Shown: positions 11,828-22,400 of the stretch, in pieces
Position numbering within the stretch: the stretch's first letter is position 1
Layout of the letters: the number at the start of each line of letters is the position of its first letter
DNA from: Candidatus Binatia bacterium
GTDB taxonomy: Bacteria > Desulfobacterota > Binatia > HRBIN30
DNA: 64,000 nt
Direction of reading: 5' to 3'
NCBI GenBank assembly: GCA_026415395.1
Contig: JAOAHD010000003.1
Span: 199,195-263,194, forward strand
Made by a program: the position numbers and the translations under genes
Notes under the pieces: generated by a model
The model's input: only the letters and a program-made list of their open reading frames with translations
What the model was told of the DNA's origin: nothing
The model's database searches: none

Positions 11828-13321
11828 TTACAGCGAACGCCGCCGCTTCGATGACGGCAGGATCCCCATCAGCTCCCGGTATTTCGCCACGGTCCGGCGC
11901 GCGATGTCAACGTTTTCCGCAGCGAGCATCTTGGCAATTTGCTGATCGCTTAAAGGATTGCGCGGGTCTTCCTGAGCGATGATTGCGCGGATGCGCTCCT
12001 TCACACTTTCCGCGGACACCTCGTCACCATCGGCGGTGTGCAAACTCGACGTGAAGAAGAACTTGAGTTCAAAGGTGCCTTGGGGGGTGTGAACGTATTT
12101 GTTTGCGGTTGCACGGCTTACCGTCGACTCGTGCATGCCGACGTCCATCGCAACGTCTTTCAACACGAGCGGCTTTAAATGGGAGATTCCATGCTCAAAG
12201 AATTCCCTTTGGAATTTGACGATACTCTGGGTTACGAGAAGTACCGTCCGCTGTCGTTGCTGGATACTCTTGATCAGCCAGGCCGCGGAACGGAGCTTTT
12301 CTTGGACGTACTTTTTGGCCTCGCCGTTGCCCGGTGTGGAGAGAACTTGCCGGTAGTAGTTGCTGACCCTTAAGCGAGGGAGACCATCGTCGTTGAGCGT
12401 GACAACAAACTCATCCCCAATTTTGTGGACAAAGACGTCCGGAGTGACGTAGCGCACCTCGCCCTCGTCAAAGTCCCGGCCGGGCTTAGGCTCGAGCGTT
12501 GCGATGTATTTGGCCGCATCAGCAACCTCGGCAGTGGAAGTGCCGAGCTCCTTCGCAATCCGGTCATAACGACGACCCTCGAGAAGCGGCAGGCAGTCAT
12601 GCACGATGCGGTACGCAAGCGAATCCTCTTTCCCCTCGACACGGAGCTGGATGAGCAAACATTCCCTCAGGTCTCGCGCACCGACCCCTGGTGGATCCAG
12701 CTCCTGAATGCGGTGCAGCACGCGCTCGACAACATCGAAATCTTGCCTCAGTTGGAATGCAACGTCCTCGAGCGCCACCGTCAGGTAGCCATCCTCGTCC
12801 AAATGCCCCAGCAGAACGGCGGCAATTGGCTCTTCCTCAGGCGGAATCCCGTTCATGCGCAACTGCCAAATCAGATGCTCAGTCAACGACATCTGCTTCA
12901 GTGGCAGGTTCTCTAGAGGACGGCGCTGTTCGTCTTCCTCGTCCCGATCCACCGGCTCTTCGGCCGCAGCGGCTTGCCAGTCGTTACTGTAGTTTTGCAA
13001 ATACTCTTTCCAGTCGATGTCGCTGAGGTGCTCCGATGCGTTCACTTCCTCGGTGGTTTCCCTCGTGGGAAGTGCTTCTGACCACTCTCCATCCCCAGTG
13101 GCCGCTCCGAGACCCCCTTCGTCGGTCAGCTTTTGGCGCTCGATCGCTGGGGAGGTCTCTTCTACGTCCTCTTCGAGAGTTGGGTTTTCTTCCAACTCCT
13201 GGCTAACAATCTCCTCCAACTCCTGACGCGAAACCTGGAGAATCTTGATGGCCTGACGCAACTGCGGCGTCATGACCAACTGTTGGCTGAGCTTCTGGTA
13301 GAGCTTCGTTTCCAGCGCCAT
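11828..13321 (-). CDS. rpoN: RNA polymerase sigma-54 factor
   Basis: This sigma factor recognises -24/-12 promoters and needs enhancer-binding ATPases. The N-terminal activator-interacting region is visible as LVMTPQLRQAIKILQ and the following acidic ELEENPTLEED. An acidic linker follows, then the core-binding domain, and at the end the RpoN box ARRTVAKYRE, which contacts the -24 element. Its length of 497 residues is normal. It follows lptB by 5 nt on the minus strand and leads into hpf, ptsN and HPr. No bacterial enhancer-binding protein is encoded in this window. Confidence 0.97.
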   Translation of the reverse strand: MALETKLYQKLSQQLVMTPQLRQAIKILQVSRQELEEIVSQELEENPTLEEDVEETSPAIERQKLTDEGGLGAATGDGEWSEALPTRETTEEVNASEHLSDIDWKEYLQNYSNDWQAAAAEEPVDRDEEDEQRRPLENLPLKQMSLTEHLIWQLRMNGIPPEEEPIAAVLLGHLDEDGYLTVALEDVAFQLRQDFDVVERVLHRIQELDPPGVGARDLRECLLIQLRVEGKEDSLAYRIVHDCLPLLEGRRYDRIAKELGTSTAEVADAAKYIATLEPKPGRDFDEGEVRYVTPDVFVHKIGDEFVVTLNDDGLPRLRVSNYYRQVLSTPGNGEAKKYVQEKLRSAAWLIKSIQQRQRTVLLVTQSIVKFQREFFEHGISHLKPLVLKDVAMDVGMHESTVSRATANKYVHTPQGTFELKFFFTSSLHTADGDEVSAESVKERIRAIIAQEDPRNPLSDQQIAKMLAAENVDIARRTVAKYRELMGILPSSKRRRSL

Positions 13322-13326
13322 GAGCG

Positions 13327-14079
13327 TTACAACTGGAAATGATTCCCCAGATACGTGTTCCGTGCACGCTCGCTCGCGGTGATTACCTCGGGCGACCCCT
13401 GCTCGATGACGACGCCATCAGCAAGGATGTAAGCGCGATCACAGATGCCCAGGGTTTCCCGTACGTTGTGGTCCGTAATCAACACCCCAATTCCTCGCTG
13501 CTTTAGCTGGCTGACGATTTGTTGCACGTCCAGAATAGCAAGAGGGTCTATGCCTGCAAAAGGTTCGTCAAGCAACATGAAATGCGGTTGAGTCACGAGT
13601 GCGCGCGCAATTTCCACCCGCCGCCTCTCGCCACCGGAAAGTTCGAAGCCTTTGTTGTTCGCCACATGTCGCACCCCGAGTTCTTCCATCAGTTCTTGTG
13701 CACGTGCCTTGCGCTGTGCACGAGTCAGCGGCAACGTTTCTAGGACTGCGAGAAGGTTCTCTTCGACGGTGAGTTTACGAAAGATGGATGCCTCCTGCGG
13801 GAGGTAACCGATGCCGATGCGGGCACGTGCGTAGAGCGGCAAGTCGCTAATGTCGCGCCCGTTGAGCAAGACGCGACCAGCATCAGGACGCACCAAACCG
13901 ACGAGGATGTGGAAGGTGGTGGTTTTTCCAGCGCCGTTTGGGCCCAAAAGGCCCACAATTTCGCCTCCGCGCACCTCGAGTGAAACATTGCGGACAACCT
14001 GTCGCCCGCGGTAACTCTTACAAAGCTCAACTCCAGACAGTGTGCGGCTCCTGGCCGGCGACTCGGGGGAAATACTCAT
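13327..14079 (-). CDS. lptB: LPS export ABC transporter ATPase
   Basis: The cytoplasmic ATPase of the LptBFGC complex that lifts lipopolysaccharide from the inner membrane. It shows Walker [10 protein letters not shown] (about 48-56), the LptB-type signature [15 protein letters not shown] (about 147-161), Walker [14 protein letters not shown], and the switch histidine in LITDHNVRE. Length 250 against about 240 usual. The start codon overlaps the lptA stop by 4 nt (ATGA), so the two are translationally coupled. The permeases LptF and LptG are not in this window. Confidence 0.96.
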   Translation of the reverse strand: MSISPESPARSRTLSGVELCKSYRGRQVVRNVSLEVRGGEIVGLLGPNGAGKTTTFHILVGLVRPDAGRVLLNGRDISDLPLYARARIGIGYLPQEASIFRKLTVEENLLAVLETLPLTRAQRKARAQELMEELGVRHVANNKGFELSGGERRRVEIARALVTQPHFMLLDEPFAGIDPLAILDVQQIVSQLKQRGIGVLITDHNVRETLGICDRAYILADGVVIEQGSPEVITASERARNTYLGNHFQL

Positions 14080-14633
14080 GGCTTCTCGGCGGGCTGTTCC
14101 CTTCTTAACGCAGGATGTGCGCCTCCCGGATAGAGAATGGCTTGAACGCGTCCCCGCCCTCCGTCCACAACGCTCCGCCGCTCTTGGATGAACACGGTCA
14201 CTGTATCCCCGCGCACCTCGTTCTGGCCATCGTGGAGTATCGCGTCGCCGCGTAGGATGGCCGTGCCGTTGGCTTGATCGAAAATCGCTTCTTTCGCCGT
14301 GGCCCAGCGGTTGCCTTGCGAAAGCCGAACACTTCCGATGGCGCGAACTTCACGAATTTGCATTTCTTTTCCCGGTGCAAGGGAGATGTGGAGTTCGTTA
14401 GCCGAGAGAGCAGCGTCCGCTTGCCGGACCTCCACGTTGCCATAGTACGTGAGAAGGTGCGATTCGTATTGGAACTCCAGCCGGTCAGCCTTCACAACGA
14501 TCGGCGCATGGCTGTTGGCGAAGGAAAGTGCACTAAACCAGTCCGCCTCTCCCTTAGGGGCATCTTCGGCACACCAAGAGGTTCGCGGCATGAATGCCAA
14601 CGCCAACACAACACCTGCCAATAACCTTCGCAA
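14076..14633 (-). CDS. lptA: LPS transport periplasmic protein LptA (OstA-like)
   Basis: A periplasmic beta-jellyroll protein that bridges LPS between LptC and the outer-membrane translocon. The OstA-like fold is indicated by [25 protein letters not shown] and repeated short beta strands up to about residue 170. A signal peptide ending near TSWCA is clear. I chose TTG at 14633, four nt after the lptC stop, because it places the signal peptide at the N terminus; a GTG at 14702 would overlap lptC by 65 nt. Position between lptC and lptB supports the assignment. Sequence similarity alone is modest, as usual for LptA. Confidence 0.85.
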   Translation of the reverse strand: MRRLLAGVVLALAFMPRTSWCAEDAPKGEADWFSALSFANSHAPIVVKADRLEFQYESHLLTYYGNVEVRQADAALSANELHISLAPGKEMQIREVRAIGSVRLSQGNRWATAKEAIFDQANGTAILRGDAILHDGQNEVRGDTVTVFIQERRSVVDGGRGRVQAILYPGGAHPALRREQPAEKP

Positions 14634-14637
14634 AGAT

Positions 14638-15234
14638 TTAAAGAGGTGCGTGGGGAAACTCCCTTTGAACCTGATTTGGATGCAAGACGGTGTGCACCTC
14701 ACCTTCCAAAAACAATGTGCTCAACCGCAAATCCACTGTGAGGCGTGAGCCTGTTAACTCTAGGCCGCCACCGGCCAGGTGGATCGGCCCTGGAGCCACA
14801 ATTGTTTCACGAGAACGCTCGTATAAGGCTGAGGGGATCCGCAACATGTAGGGGCCCAGAGAAAATTCCACGTCTCCGGCCACCTCCACAGAATCGATCT
14901 CTCCGTCGGCAAGGCGCAGGCGCCCAGAGTTACTGCGGATGCCAATCCACTGTCGCTCGTCCAGGTACCATTTCAAATTCACGTTCCGAATGGAAGCCTC
15001 GCGGTGCGTCTGGCTATATTCCACGTCAGCGGCGGACACCTCCCAAACCGTTCGACCATCTTTTACTTGCGAACGATGAAACGCCCGCGCCCGTTGTGTG
15101 ACCCCGGGCGCTAGCTGTGCGATCAGAGGCGCGGCCGAACGAGCGGCGCGAACCGTTCTCCACAGTTGCACGACCAAAACCGCAGCGAGTATGGCGACTG
15201 CGGCGAGGAGGAAGTGAAAAGCACGTAGGCTCAT
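14638..15234 (-). CDS. lptC: LPS export system protein LptC
   Basis: A bitopic inner-membrane protein that passes LPS from LptBFG to LptA. One N-terminal membrane helix (about residues 5-25) is followed by a periplasmic domain with the LptC pattern VSAADVEYSQTHREASIRNV and a later LTGSRLTVDLRLSTLFLEG. The product has 198 residues, typical for LptC. I chose the ATG at 15234, which starts directly at the helix; the longer frame from 15390 adds 52 residues with no family support. It heads the lptC-lptA-lptB-rpoN operon on the minus strand. Confidence 0.85.
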   Translation of the reverse strand: MSLRAFHFLLAAVAILAAVLVVQLWRTVRAARSAAPLIAQLAPGVTQRARAFHRSQVKDGRTVWEVSAADVEYSQTHREASIRNVNLKWYLDERQWIGIRSNSGRLRLADGEIDSVEVAGDVEFSLGPYMLRIPSALYERSRETIVAPGPIHLAGGGLELTGSRLTVDLRLSTLFLEGEVHTVLHPNQVQREFPHAPL

Positions 15235-15746
15235 TGTTGACTCAGCAGGAACCTTGTTATCACCAGCGCCTAGGAGCGTAAAGCTTGGGCTATGTGCCAC
15301 TTGTCGACACGCCGAGCAAGCAAGTGAAGTGGTTCGGTGTCGGGTAGGATTTTGCGTCACGCCTGGCGCGCGTGCACGCGATTCGCCCACCGGTGGAGAT
15401 TGGTATTTCTGGAGTAAGCTACGAGCTGCATCGGTTGATTGGTCTCAGCGCAGGTCCAGCGGAAGGGAGCGCATTTCACCCCCCGTGGCTGGCTCCGGTG
15501 CTCGATTGAGGGTTCGGGTTGACGCTTCTCAAACCTTCGGAGGTGGAGCCCTCCGCAACCACGGCGGGTAAGGAGGTTCGGCCGCTTATGTTGCCTTTTT
15601 AAAGCGAAGCGTGCTAGTTGCGGGCCTGTGGTTCGTGGTGAAGGCGGCGTACAGTCGAGTTACCCGCGAGTGATCGAGCGGAGCGCGGCTAGGCGTGGCG
15701 GCTTTCCCCGAAACACGAGAAATTAGCTGTACGAGGGGAAAGCAAC
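15235..15746. other. Intergenic region between the lpt operon and the cold-shock gene
   Basis: This 512-nt divergent gap should hold the lptC-operon promoter (minus) and the cold-shock promoter and 5' leader (plus). A perfect 6-bp hairpin CGGAGG/CCTCCG lies at 15538-15555. No convincing open reading frame, tRNA or clear -35/-10 pair was found. Long structured leaders are common upstream of cold-shock genes, but I see no named motif here. Confidence 0.5.
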
Positions 15747-15950
15747 ATGGTGCAAGGTACGGTGAAGTGGTTCAATGGGCAGAAAGGCTACGGCTTCATT
15801 ACCAAAGACGACGGCCAGGACGTCTTTGTGCACTACACGGCGATCAACGGCCAAGGCTTTCGCTCATTGCAGGAGGGCCAGCGCGTGGAGTTTGAGATCA
15901 CGCAAGGCCCGAAAGGATTACAAGCCGCCAACGTTACAAAGATCTCGTAG
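15747..15950 (+). CDS. Cold-shock-domain protein
   Basis: A single cold-shock domain of 67 residues that binds single-stranded RNA or DNA. RNP1 is seen as KGYGFIT and RNP2 as VFVHY, with the usual VKWFN near the N terminus. A strong ribosome site (AGGGG) lies 7-8 nt before the ATG. It may act as an RNA chaperone or antiterminator; which Csp paralogue it is cannot be told from sequence. It stands alone between the divergent lpt operon and the phosphatidylcholine synthase gene. Confidence 0.96.
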   Translation: MVQGTVKWFNGQKGYGFITKDDGQDVFVHYTAINGQGFRSLQEGQRVEFEITQGPKGLQAANVTKIS

Positions 15951-16115
15951 CGTTGTTCTCATTGGTCCCACGTTGGGCTTCCTGACCGGGGCATGGGAAG
16001 CCGGTGCGGCAACCCGGGCCGCACTGTTGCGGCGGGCGGCGGTAGCGCCCGTCATGTGGTGGCGTGTTGGTCGGTGGGCCCAGTGGTACGCTGTGCACAT
16101 GGACCTGGTGCCGGA

Positions 16116-16844
16116 ATGAACACAACCCAGTTGGCAGCCTGGTCGGTGCACCTTTACACGGCTCTCGGGGCCGTTCTTGGCTTTCTTGCCCTGGAAGCAA
16201 TTGCGCGAGATCAGTACGCACTCGCATTTTTGTGGATGGCAGTTGCGACGATCATCGACAGCACAGATGGCAGCCTCGCGCGGCGGTTTCGGGTTAAACA
16301 GGTTCTCCCCACCTTTGACGGAGCTCGGCTTGACGATATTGTGGATTACTTGAACTACGTCGTCGTTCCGATTGTGTTGGCTTACGATGCCGGACTCGTA
16401 CCGGCCACAATGTGGGGACGCCTTGTCTGTGCCGCACCGCTCTTGGCCAGCGGCTACGGGTTTTGCCAAGTGGATGCGAAGACCGCGGACCACTTTTTTA
16501 AGGGCTTCCCTTCTTATTGGAACATTGTCGTCTTTTACTTGTACGTGCTCGGTACGCCGACTTGGTTCAATACGTTCACGCTGCTGGTGTTCTCTGTGCT
16601 CGTTTTCGTGCCGATTCGGTATCTTTACCCAAGCCGAAATCCCGTGGCGCGGCGCGTGACGATTCTCTTAGGGCTGGTATGGGGAGTGTGTCTGTTTACG
16701 CTGCTCGCGCAGTTCCCTTATCCTTCCAAGGTGCTTGGCTGGCTCTCGTTGTTCTATCCACTTTATTACCTAGGCCTCTCGATCCACCTGGATTGGAGGC
16801 TACGGAAAGCAGCTAACCCTTCGTCTACTCAGGGTGCTGCTTAG
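16116..16844 (+). CDS. pcs: Phosphatidylcholine synthase (CDP-alcohol phosphatidyltransferase)
   Basis: It would condense CDP-diacylglycerol with choline to give phosphatidylcholine in the inner membrane. The CDP-alcohol phosphatidyltransferase motif is present as DGSLARR...FDGARLDDIVDYLNY, giving the four metal-binding aspartates. About seven to eight hydrophobic segments follow and the 242-residue length fits bacterial Pcs. The ATG at 16116 starts just before the first hydrophobic segment; the longer frame from 15993 adds unsupported residues. The long match to the Pcs pattern (YGFCQVDAKTADHFFKGFPS) separates it from PgsA and PssA. It implies choline uptake or supply. Confidence 0.9.
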   Translation: MNTTQLAAWSVHLYTALGAVLGFLALEAIARDQYALAFLWMAVATIIDSTDGSLARRFRVKQVLPTFDGARLDDIVDYLNYVVVPIVLAYDAGLVPATMWGRLVCAAPLLASGYGFCQVDAKTADHFFKGFPSYWNIVVFYLYVLGTPTWFNTFTLLVFSVLVFVPIRYLYPSRNPVARRVTILLGLVWGVCLFTLLAQFPYPSKVLGWLSLFYPLYYLGLSIHLDWRLRKAANPSSTQGAA

Positions 16845-16909
16845 GAATCGCCGCACGACTTCAGAGCGCGAAGACAGTCGCTGCGACCGTTAGTTAAAGG
16901 GGAGCGTCC

Positions 16910-19325
16910 GTGGATTCTTTAGTCGACGTACTGCGCCGGATTCCCCTTTTTGCCTCACTACCGCGGGGAAGTTTCGCGAAGATCATCGCTGACCTCATCG
17001 AGGAACATCATCCTGTGGGTGCTGTGCTCTGCTTTGAAGGTGAGCCAGCGCGGGATTTCTTTATCGTACGGGAGGGGTCGGCTGCTGTCTTGATCAACCG
17101 GGATCGTGGCCACCGGGAGCTTGTCGCGACCATCGACCCGGGAGATTGGTTCGGAGAAAGAGCACTGTTTGCCGAGTTTCCACGCAGCGCAACGGTGGTC
17201 GCTACGGTACCCATGGCGGTTTGGAGACTGAGCAAAGAGAAGTTCGACGCCCTCTTGGAAGAAAACCCTTGGGTCATCCGCCACCTCACGCAGGTGCTCA
17301 GCGAGCGCCTTTATCAAGCGAATCGCGAACTCAGCGCCTGGCAACACAAGTGGGCCGAGCATGTTCGCCAGTGGCTCGCCGATCAAGCCCCGACCGTTCG
17401 CGAATACGCCCTTTACCTTGCTCTGCTGCCGGCGGTAACGAACGAGGCGCTCAAAGTCGTCGCTGCGGTGACGAAGCGCCAAGGAGCAGACGACCTCAGC
17501 GAACCCAACTGGGCCCGCTTTCTTCGACAGATAACGAACAGGCAGGTGCCCCAGGCGGCAACCCGTGAGCTCTTGCTGAGAGAAGCGAGACGACAATGGG
17601 GAGACGAAGAACTTGCTCGCCGGCGACGAACCTTGGCTGCCAAGGCAGAGGAAATGGAGCAATGGGATCTAGCCGCCGTCCTTTACGAACAAGGCGGTGA
17701 ACCCGGTGAATCAGATCGCTTGCGCGCGCGATCGGGTGGCGATAGCGAGGCGTTGGTTGCGGGGATCTCAAGCTTGTCTGTAGGCGTGTCAGGAAGAACG
17801 TCAGGAAGCGTTTTGATCCAGGATCGATGGCAGAATACCCGCCGGCTACAGAGCCTTGCGCCCGAAGAAAACGCACCGAACCGGGAACCAAGGACCGCGT
17901 TTTTGTGGAGCCACCCATGGCTCTCCGCCGTAGCCGCAGTGGTCATCGCTGGTGGGGGATGGTTTTTGCCTGTTCCCGCCGGACTCTCCCCCGAGGCGAT
18001 CAAAATGCTTGCGGTTCTCGCCGCAGCCGGATTGCTCTGGATTACCGAGGCATTGCCAGATTACGTGGTTGCCTTGGCGATGATCCTCGCGTGGGTTCTA
18101 TTCCGCATCGTTCCCCGGATGTTGCCGTCTCGGGGTTCACGCAAGACACCTTCTTTCTCATCATTGGGGTGCTCGGAGTGGGGGGCTCCTTATTGGGGTG
18201 CTCGGAGTGGGGGTCTCCTTGCAGGCCTCGGGGCTGTTGTTTCGCCTCCCCCTACAAGTGTTGCGGCGCTTTCCGTTAAGCCAACGCGGCCAATGCGTCG
18301 GACTAACAGTAAGTGGCACTCTCATGACGCCGGCTTTGCCGGATGTGACATCGGGCGTCGCCATCGCTAGCCCCGTGGTCTTGGCCCTTTCGGACTCCTT
18401 GGGATACGCTCGCAAGAGCAATGGTTCGGCAGGCCTAGCCATGGCTGCCTTGCTGGGCTTCGGCCAGATGAGCCCTTTTTTCTTGACTGGTGCCGCGGAA
18501 AATCTCCTCGCGTGGAGTCTCTTGCCCGAGGCAGCGCAGGTACAGGTCACCTGGCTCTCCTGGCTCGGCGGTGCGCTAGTTTTAGCGGGCACGACTTTAA
18601 TTCTGGGGCTGCTGTTCACCTGGTGGCTTCTCCCTGTCGAACACCCACCCAAGGCATCGCACGGACTCATCCAAGCACAATTGGAAGCGCTAGGCCCGAT
18701 GTCAGCCTCCGAGGGCATCAACGCGCTCGTGCTTGGGGCGGCCGTCGTTGGCTGGATCACTACCCCGCTTCACGGGGTGAGCGTGGGATGGATTGCGATG
18801 GCTGCACTCACCGCGTTACTGGTTTGCAATTTGCCCGGCCGTGTTACATTCCGCTCAGCAATCTACTGGGACTTTTTGTTTTACCTTGGGGCCGCGCTGA
18901 GCCTGACTGAAGTTGTCCGGCATTTGGCAATCGACCAGTGGCTTGTGGCTCGTTTGGCCCCGATTCTCGCCCCTGCGACCCAGTGGCCAATGGTATTCTA
19001 TCCCTTGGTTGCCTGTACGCTTTACTGCGCCCGCTTTGTGTTGCCGAGTCTTCCGCTCGTTTCGCTTTGGGTCATTGGCCTCTTACCGATTTGCTCCGCA
19101 GCCGGCTTACACCCCTTGCCCCTCTTGCTGGTGACAAGTGCGGCTGTCGCCATATGGTTCATGCCATACCAAAGTCCCGCCTACCTAGCGCTGTACTTCG
19201 GGACGAAGGAAAGGTCGTTCACCCACCGGCAGGTGCGTGCGCTCGCGTGGTCGTACGGACTCACGTATCTCGTCGGTATCGTACTGTCGGTGCCCTACTG
19301 GCGCTTGTTGGGTTGGGTGCCGTGA
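16910..19325 (+). pseudogene. SLC13/DASS-type transporter with N-terminal cNMP-binding domain, frame disrupted twice
   Basis: The N-terminal 130 residues are a cyclic-nucleotide-binding domain (GDWFGERALF, FPRSATVVA). A helical linker follows, then an SLC13-type permease whose first helices start near residue 340. The reading frame breaks twice. Near 18113-18116 a CCCC run needs one more C to give the expected RIVPPDVAVSGF. At 18163-18220 a 29-bp tandem duplication shifts frame; removing one copy restores LIIGVLGVGVSLQASGLLFRL. The C-terminal permease (from 18198) then stays open to 19325 with about nine hydrophobic segments. Start is GTG at 16910. As sequenced it cannot make a full transporter. 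Sequencing error is possible for the C run but less likely for the duplication. Confidence 0.8.
18163..18220 (+). repeat. 29-bp tandem duplication inside the SLC13-like gene
   Basis: Copy 1 is 18163-18191 and copy 2 is 18192-18220; they differ at one base (18185 G, 18214 T). The unit encodes part of a membrane helix (GVLGVG.SL). Because 29 is not a multiple of 3, the duplication throws the gene out of frame, and deleting either copy restores it. The single mismatch argues against a simple read-overlap artefact but does not exclude it. Confidence 0.9.
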
Positions 19326-19442
19326 AGGGCCTTCTGGTCGGACGCGACTTCCTTACCTCACAGGGGTTTCGGGAAAAGTCGCTCTTGCATTGTGTAGTCC
19401 AACTGGCTGAAATGATCCCGACCAGGCGAGGGAGAACAACGC

Positions 19443-22400
19443 GTGCGTAGTTGTAAGCTATTTCGTTGTGCATGGTCCTGGGTAGTTCGCGTTGTGCTCT
19501 CATGGCTCTGGCACTTCCTCGTTGTGCTGCCCTGCGCCCACGGGTTTGTCGCTTTTGAGAGCGGCCCGGTGCGCCCATTGGCGCTAGCCCCTGACGGCAG
19601 TCGCTTATTTGCGGTCAACACGCCAGACAATCGACTCGAAGTGTTCACAGTCAACGGCGACGGTTCGTTGACGCACTTGACGTCCGTTTCCGTCGGGCTC
19701 GAGCCCGTGGCAGTTGCGGCTCGCTCTGCGGAGGAAGTGTGGGTGGTGAATCACTTGTCGGACAGCGTGAGCGTGGTTCGGCTTCATCCATTGCCTGGAA
19801 GGGTTGAGCGTACGTTGCTCGTTGGGGACGAACCCAGGGACATTGTGTTCGCCGGACCTAACCGCTCGCTCGCGTTCATCACCGCGGCACACCGGGGACA
19901 GAATGTGCCGTTTGATCCACAGTTCACGACGCCCGGTGTGGGGCGAGCAGATGTGTGGGTCTTCGATGTAGAAAACTTGGGTGGGAGTTTGGGTGGTACG
20001 CCAGTGACGATTCTTCATTTGTTCGGCGACACCCCGCGGGGGCTGGCCGCTACGCCAGATGGAAGCCGCGTCTACGCAGCGGTTTTCCACTCGGGGAATC
20101 AAACGACTGCTATTGGGGAGGCCGTGGTTTGCGATGGTGGAGCTCAAGCCGGTCCATGCACGGTTTCTGGCGTCGTTGTACCGGGAGGACTGCCCGCGCC
20201 GAACGAAAACTTTGAACACAAACGCGGCCCGGAAGTGGGGCTCATCGTCAAGTACGATCGCACCTCTGGTCGCTGGCTCGACAGTGCGGGGCGGGATTGG
20301 AGCAATGCGGTTCGATTCCATCTGCCCGACTACGATGTGTTCACGATCGACGCGACAACATCCCCACCGCAAGAGATCCCGCAGCAACGGTACGCGGGCG
20401 TGGGAACCATTTTATTCAACTTGGCTGTGAACCCGGCTAGCGGCCGCGTGTACGTCTCCAACACCGAGGCACTCAACGAGGTACGCTTTGAAGGCCCAGG
20501 CATTTTCGGCGGGTCGACAGTTCGGGGCCGACTCCATCAGGCCCGCATCACGGTGCTCGACGGGACGAGTGTGCAACCGCGGCACCTCAACAAGCATATC
20601 CGTTACGATCTCTTTCCTGCACCGGCAGCGGTTAACCGCGCCAGCTTAGCGACGCCGCTCGATGTCGTGGTGACGAACGATGGAAGTACGCTTTACGTTG
20701 CTGCCTTCGGGTCCAGTAAAGTTGGGGTCTTCTCAACGAGTGAGCTCGAAACGGACACATTCGTCCCGTCGGCCAAAAATCACATTGAAGTCGCCGGTGG
20801 CGGGCCCGCGGGATTAGCGCTGAACGAAGCGGCGAATCGGCTATATGTGCTCACTCGCTTCGACAACGCGATTGCGGTGATCGACTTAGCGAAGCGCAGT
20901 GAAGTGCAGCGTGTGTGGCTGAATAACCCAGAACCCTTTTCCATCGTTGCGGGAAGACGATTCCTCTACGATGCTCGCTTGACCTCGAGCAACGGTGAAG
21001 CCTCGTGTGCGAGCTGCCACGTATTTGCCGACGTGGACTCGTTAGCGTGGGATCTGGGGAATCCAGACGATGTTGTACAGCCAAATCCAAACCCTTTCCG
21101 CATCGGGCCGGTCGGTGATGCGAGCTTTCATCCTCTCAAGGGTCCGATGACGACGCAGACGCTCCGTGGCCTCGCCAACCACGGCCCCATGCACTGGCGT
21201 GGGGACCGCACCGGAGGGCATGTCCCCGGGGGATCGCCCTTAGATGAGGCAGCGGCCTTCAAAGCATTCAACGTTGCATTCCCGAGTCTGCTCGGGCGAA
21301 AGCAGCCTCTTTCGGACGAACAAATGCAGCGGTTCACGGACTTCATTTTAAAGGTCGTGCCACCGCCAAATCCGGTGCGTAACCTCGATAACTCGCTGAC
21401 GCCAGAGCAGCAGGCAGGCCGGAATTTCTTCTTCAATACGGCCGTTGATGCCGGGAGTTTGACGTGTAACTTTTGCCACACGCTCAATCCGTCGCTGGGC
21501 TTCTTCGGTACCGATGGCCGCTCGAGCTTCGAAGGGGAAACCCAACACTTTAAGATCCCACACCTGCGGAACGCGTACACAAAGATCGGCATGTTCGGAG
21601 TGCTCCCGAACGCCCAGCTTCCAGGCGGTTCGAGCGCTCACCAAGGCGACCAAATTCGTGGATTCGGTTTCCTTCACGACGGAAGCGTGGACACACTGTT
21701 TCGCTTCTTCACTGCGACGGTGTTTACCTTTCCGAGCGACGTAGAGCGCCGGCAGGTGGAGCAGTTTGTGCTCGCTTTCGATAGCAACTTGGCACCGATT
21801 GTGGGCCAGCAAATTACGCTGCGAGCGGACAATGGTGGTGTCGTCACTCCCCGGATTAATTTGCTCCTGAGCCGGGCGGCAGCCGGAGAGTGTGATGTTG
21901 TCGTGAAGGCGACAGTAGGCGAAGAGGCACGAGGTTGGTACCGTACGGCGGCAGGCACGTTCCAACCAGACCGAGAACAGGAACAGCCATGGAATGACGC
22001 AGAATTGCGCGCGCTGGCCAACTCTCCCGGTCAGGAAGTGACCTTTACATGCGTACCCCCAGGTGAGGGCCCGAGGATCGCTCTCGACCGTGACCAAGAT
22101 GGAGTGTTCGACGGGGATGAGCGGGACGCTGGCACCGATCCCGGAAGCGCCCTTAATGTGACGAACGAAGCAATTACATGTTCTGGCGTTGGGGGGTCGA
22201 TTGTTTCCTCCGCTTTGACGATCACCAAGAATCAGCCTCCGTTCGGAGACGAGCGATTTCGCCTGCGTGCCGACATTTTGTTGGGGGGGGCATCAGGCAC
22301 GGTGGACCCGCAAGCCAGAGGTCTACAGCTACGAATCGATGACAGCGCGGGTAGTCCGATCTACAACCGGGTGATTCCTTGGGGTGAGACGACGAACGCG

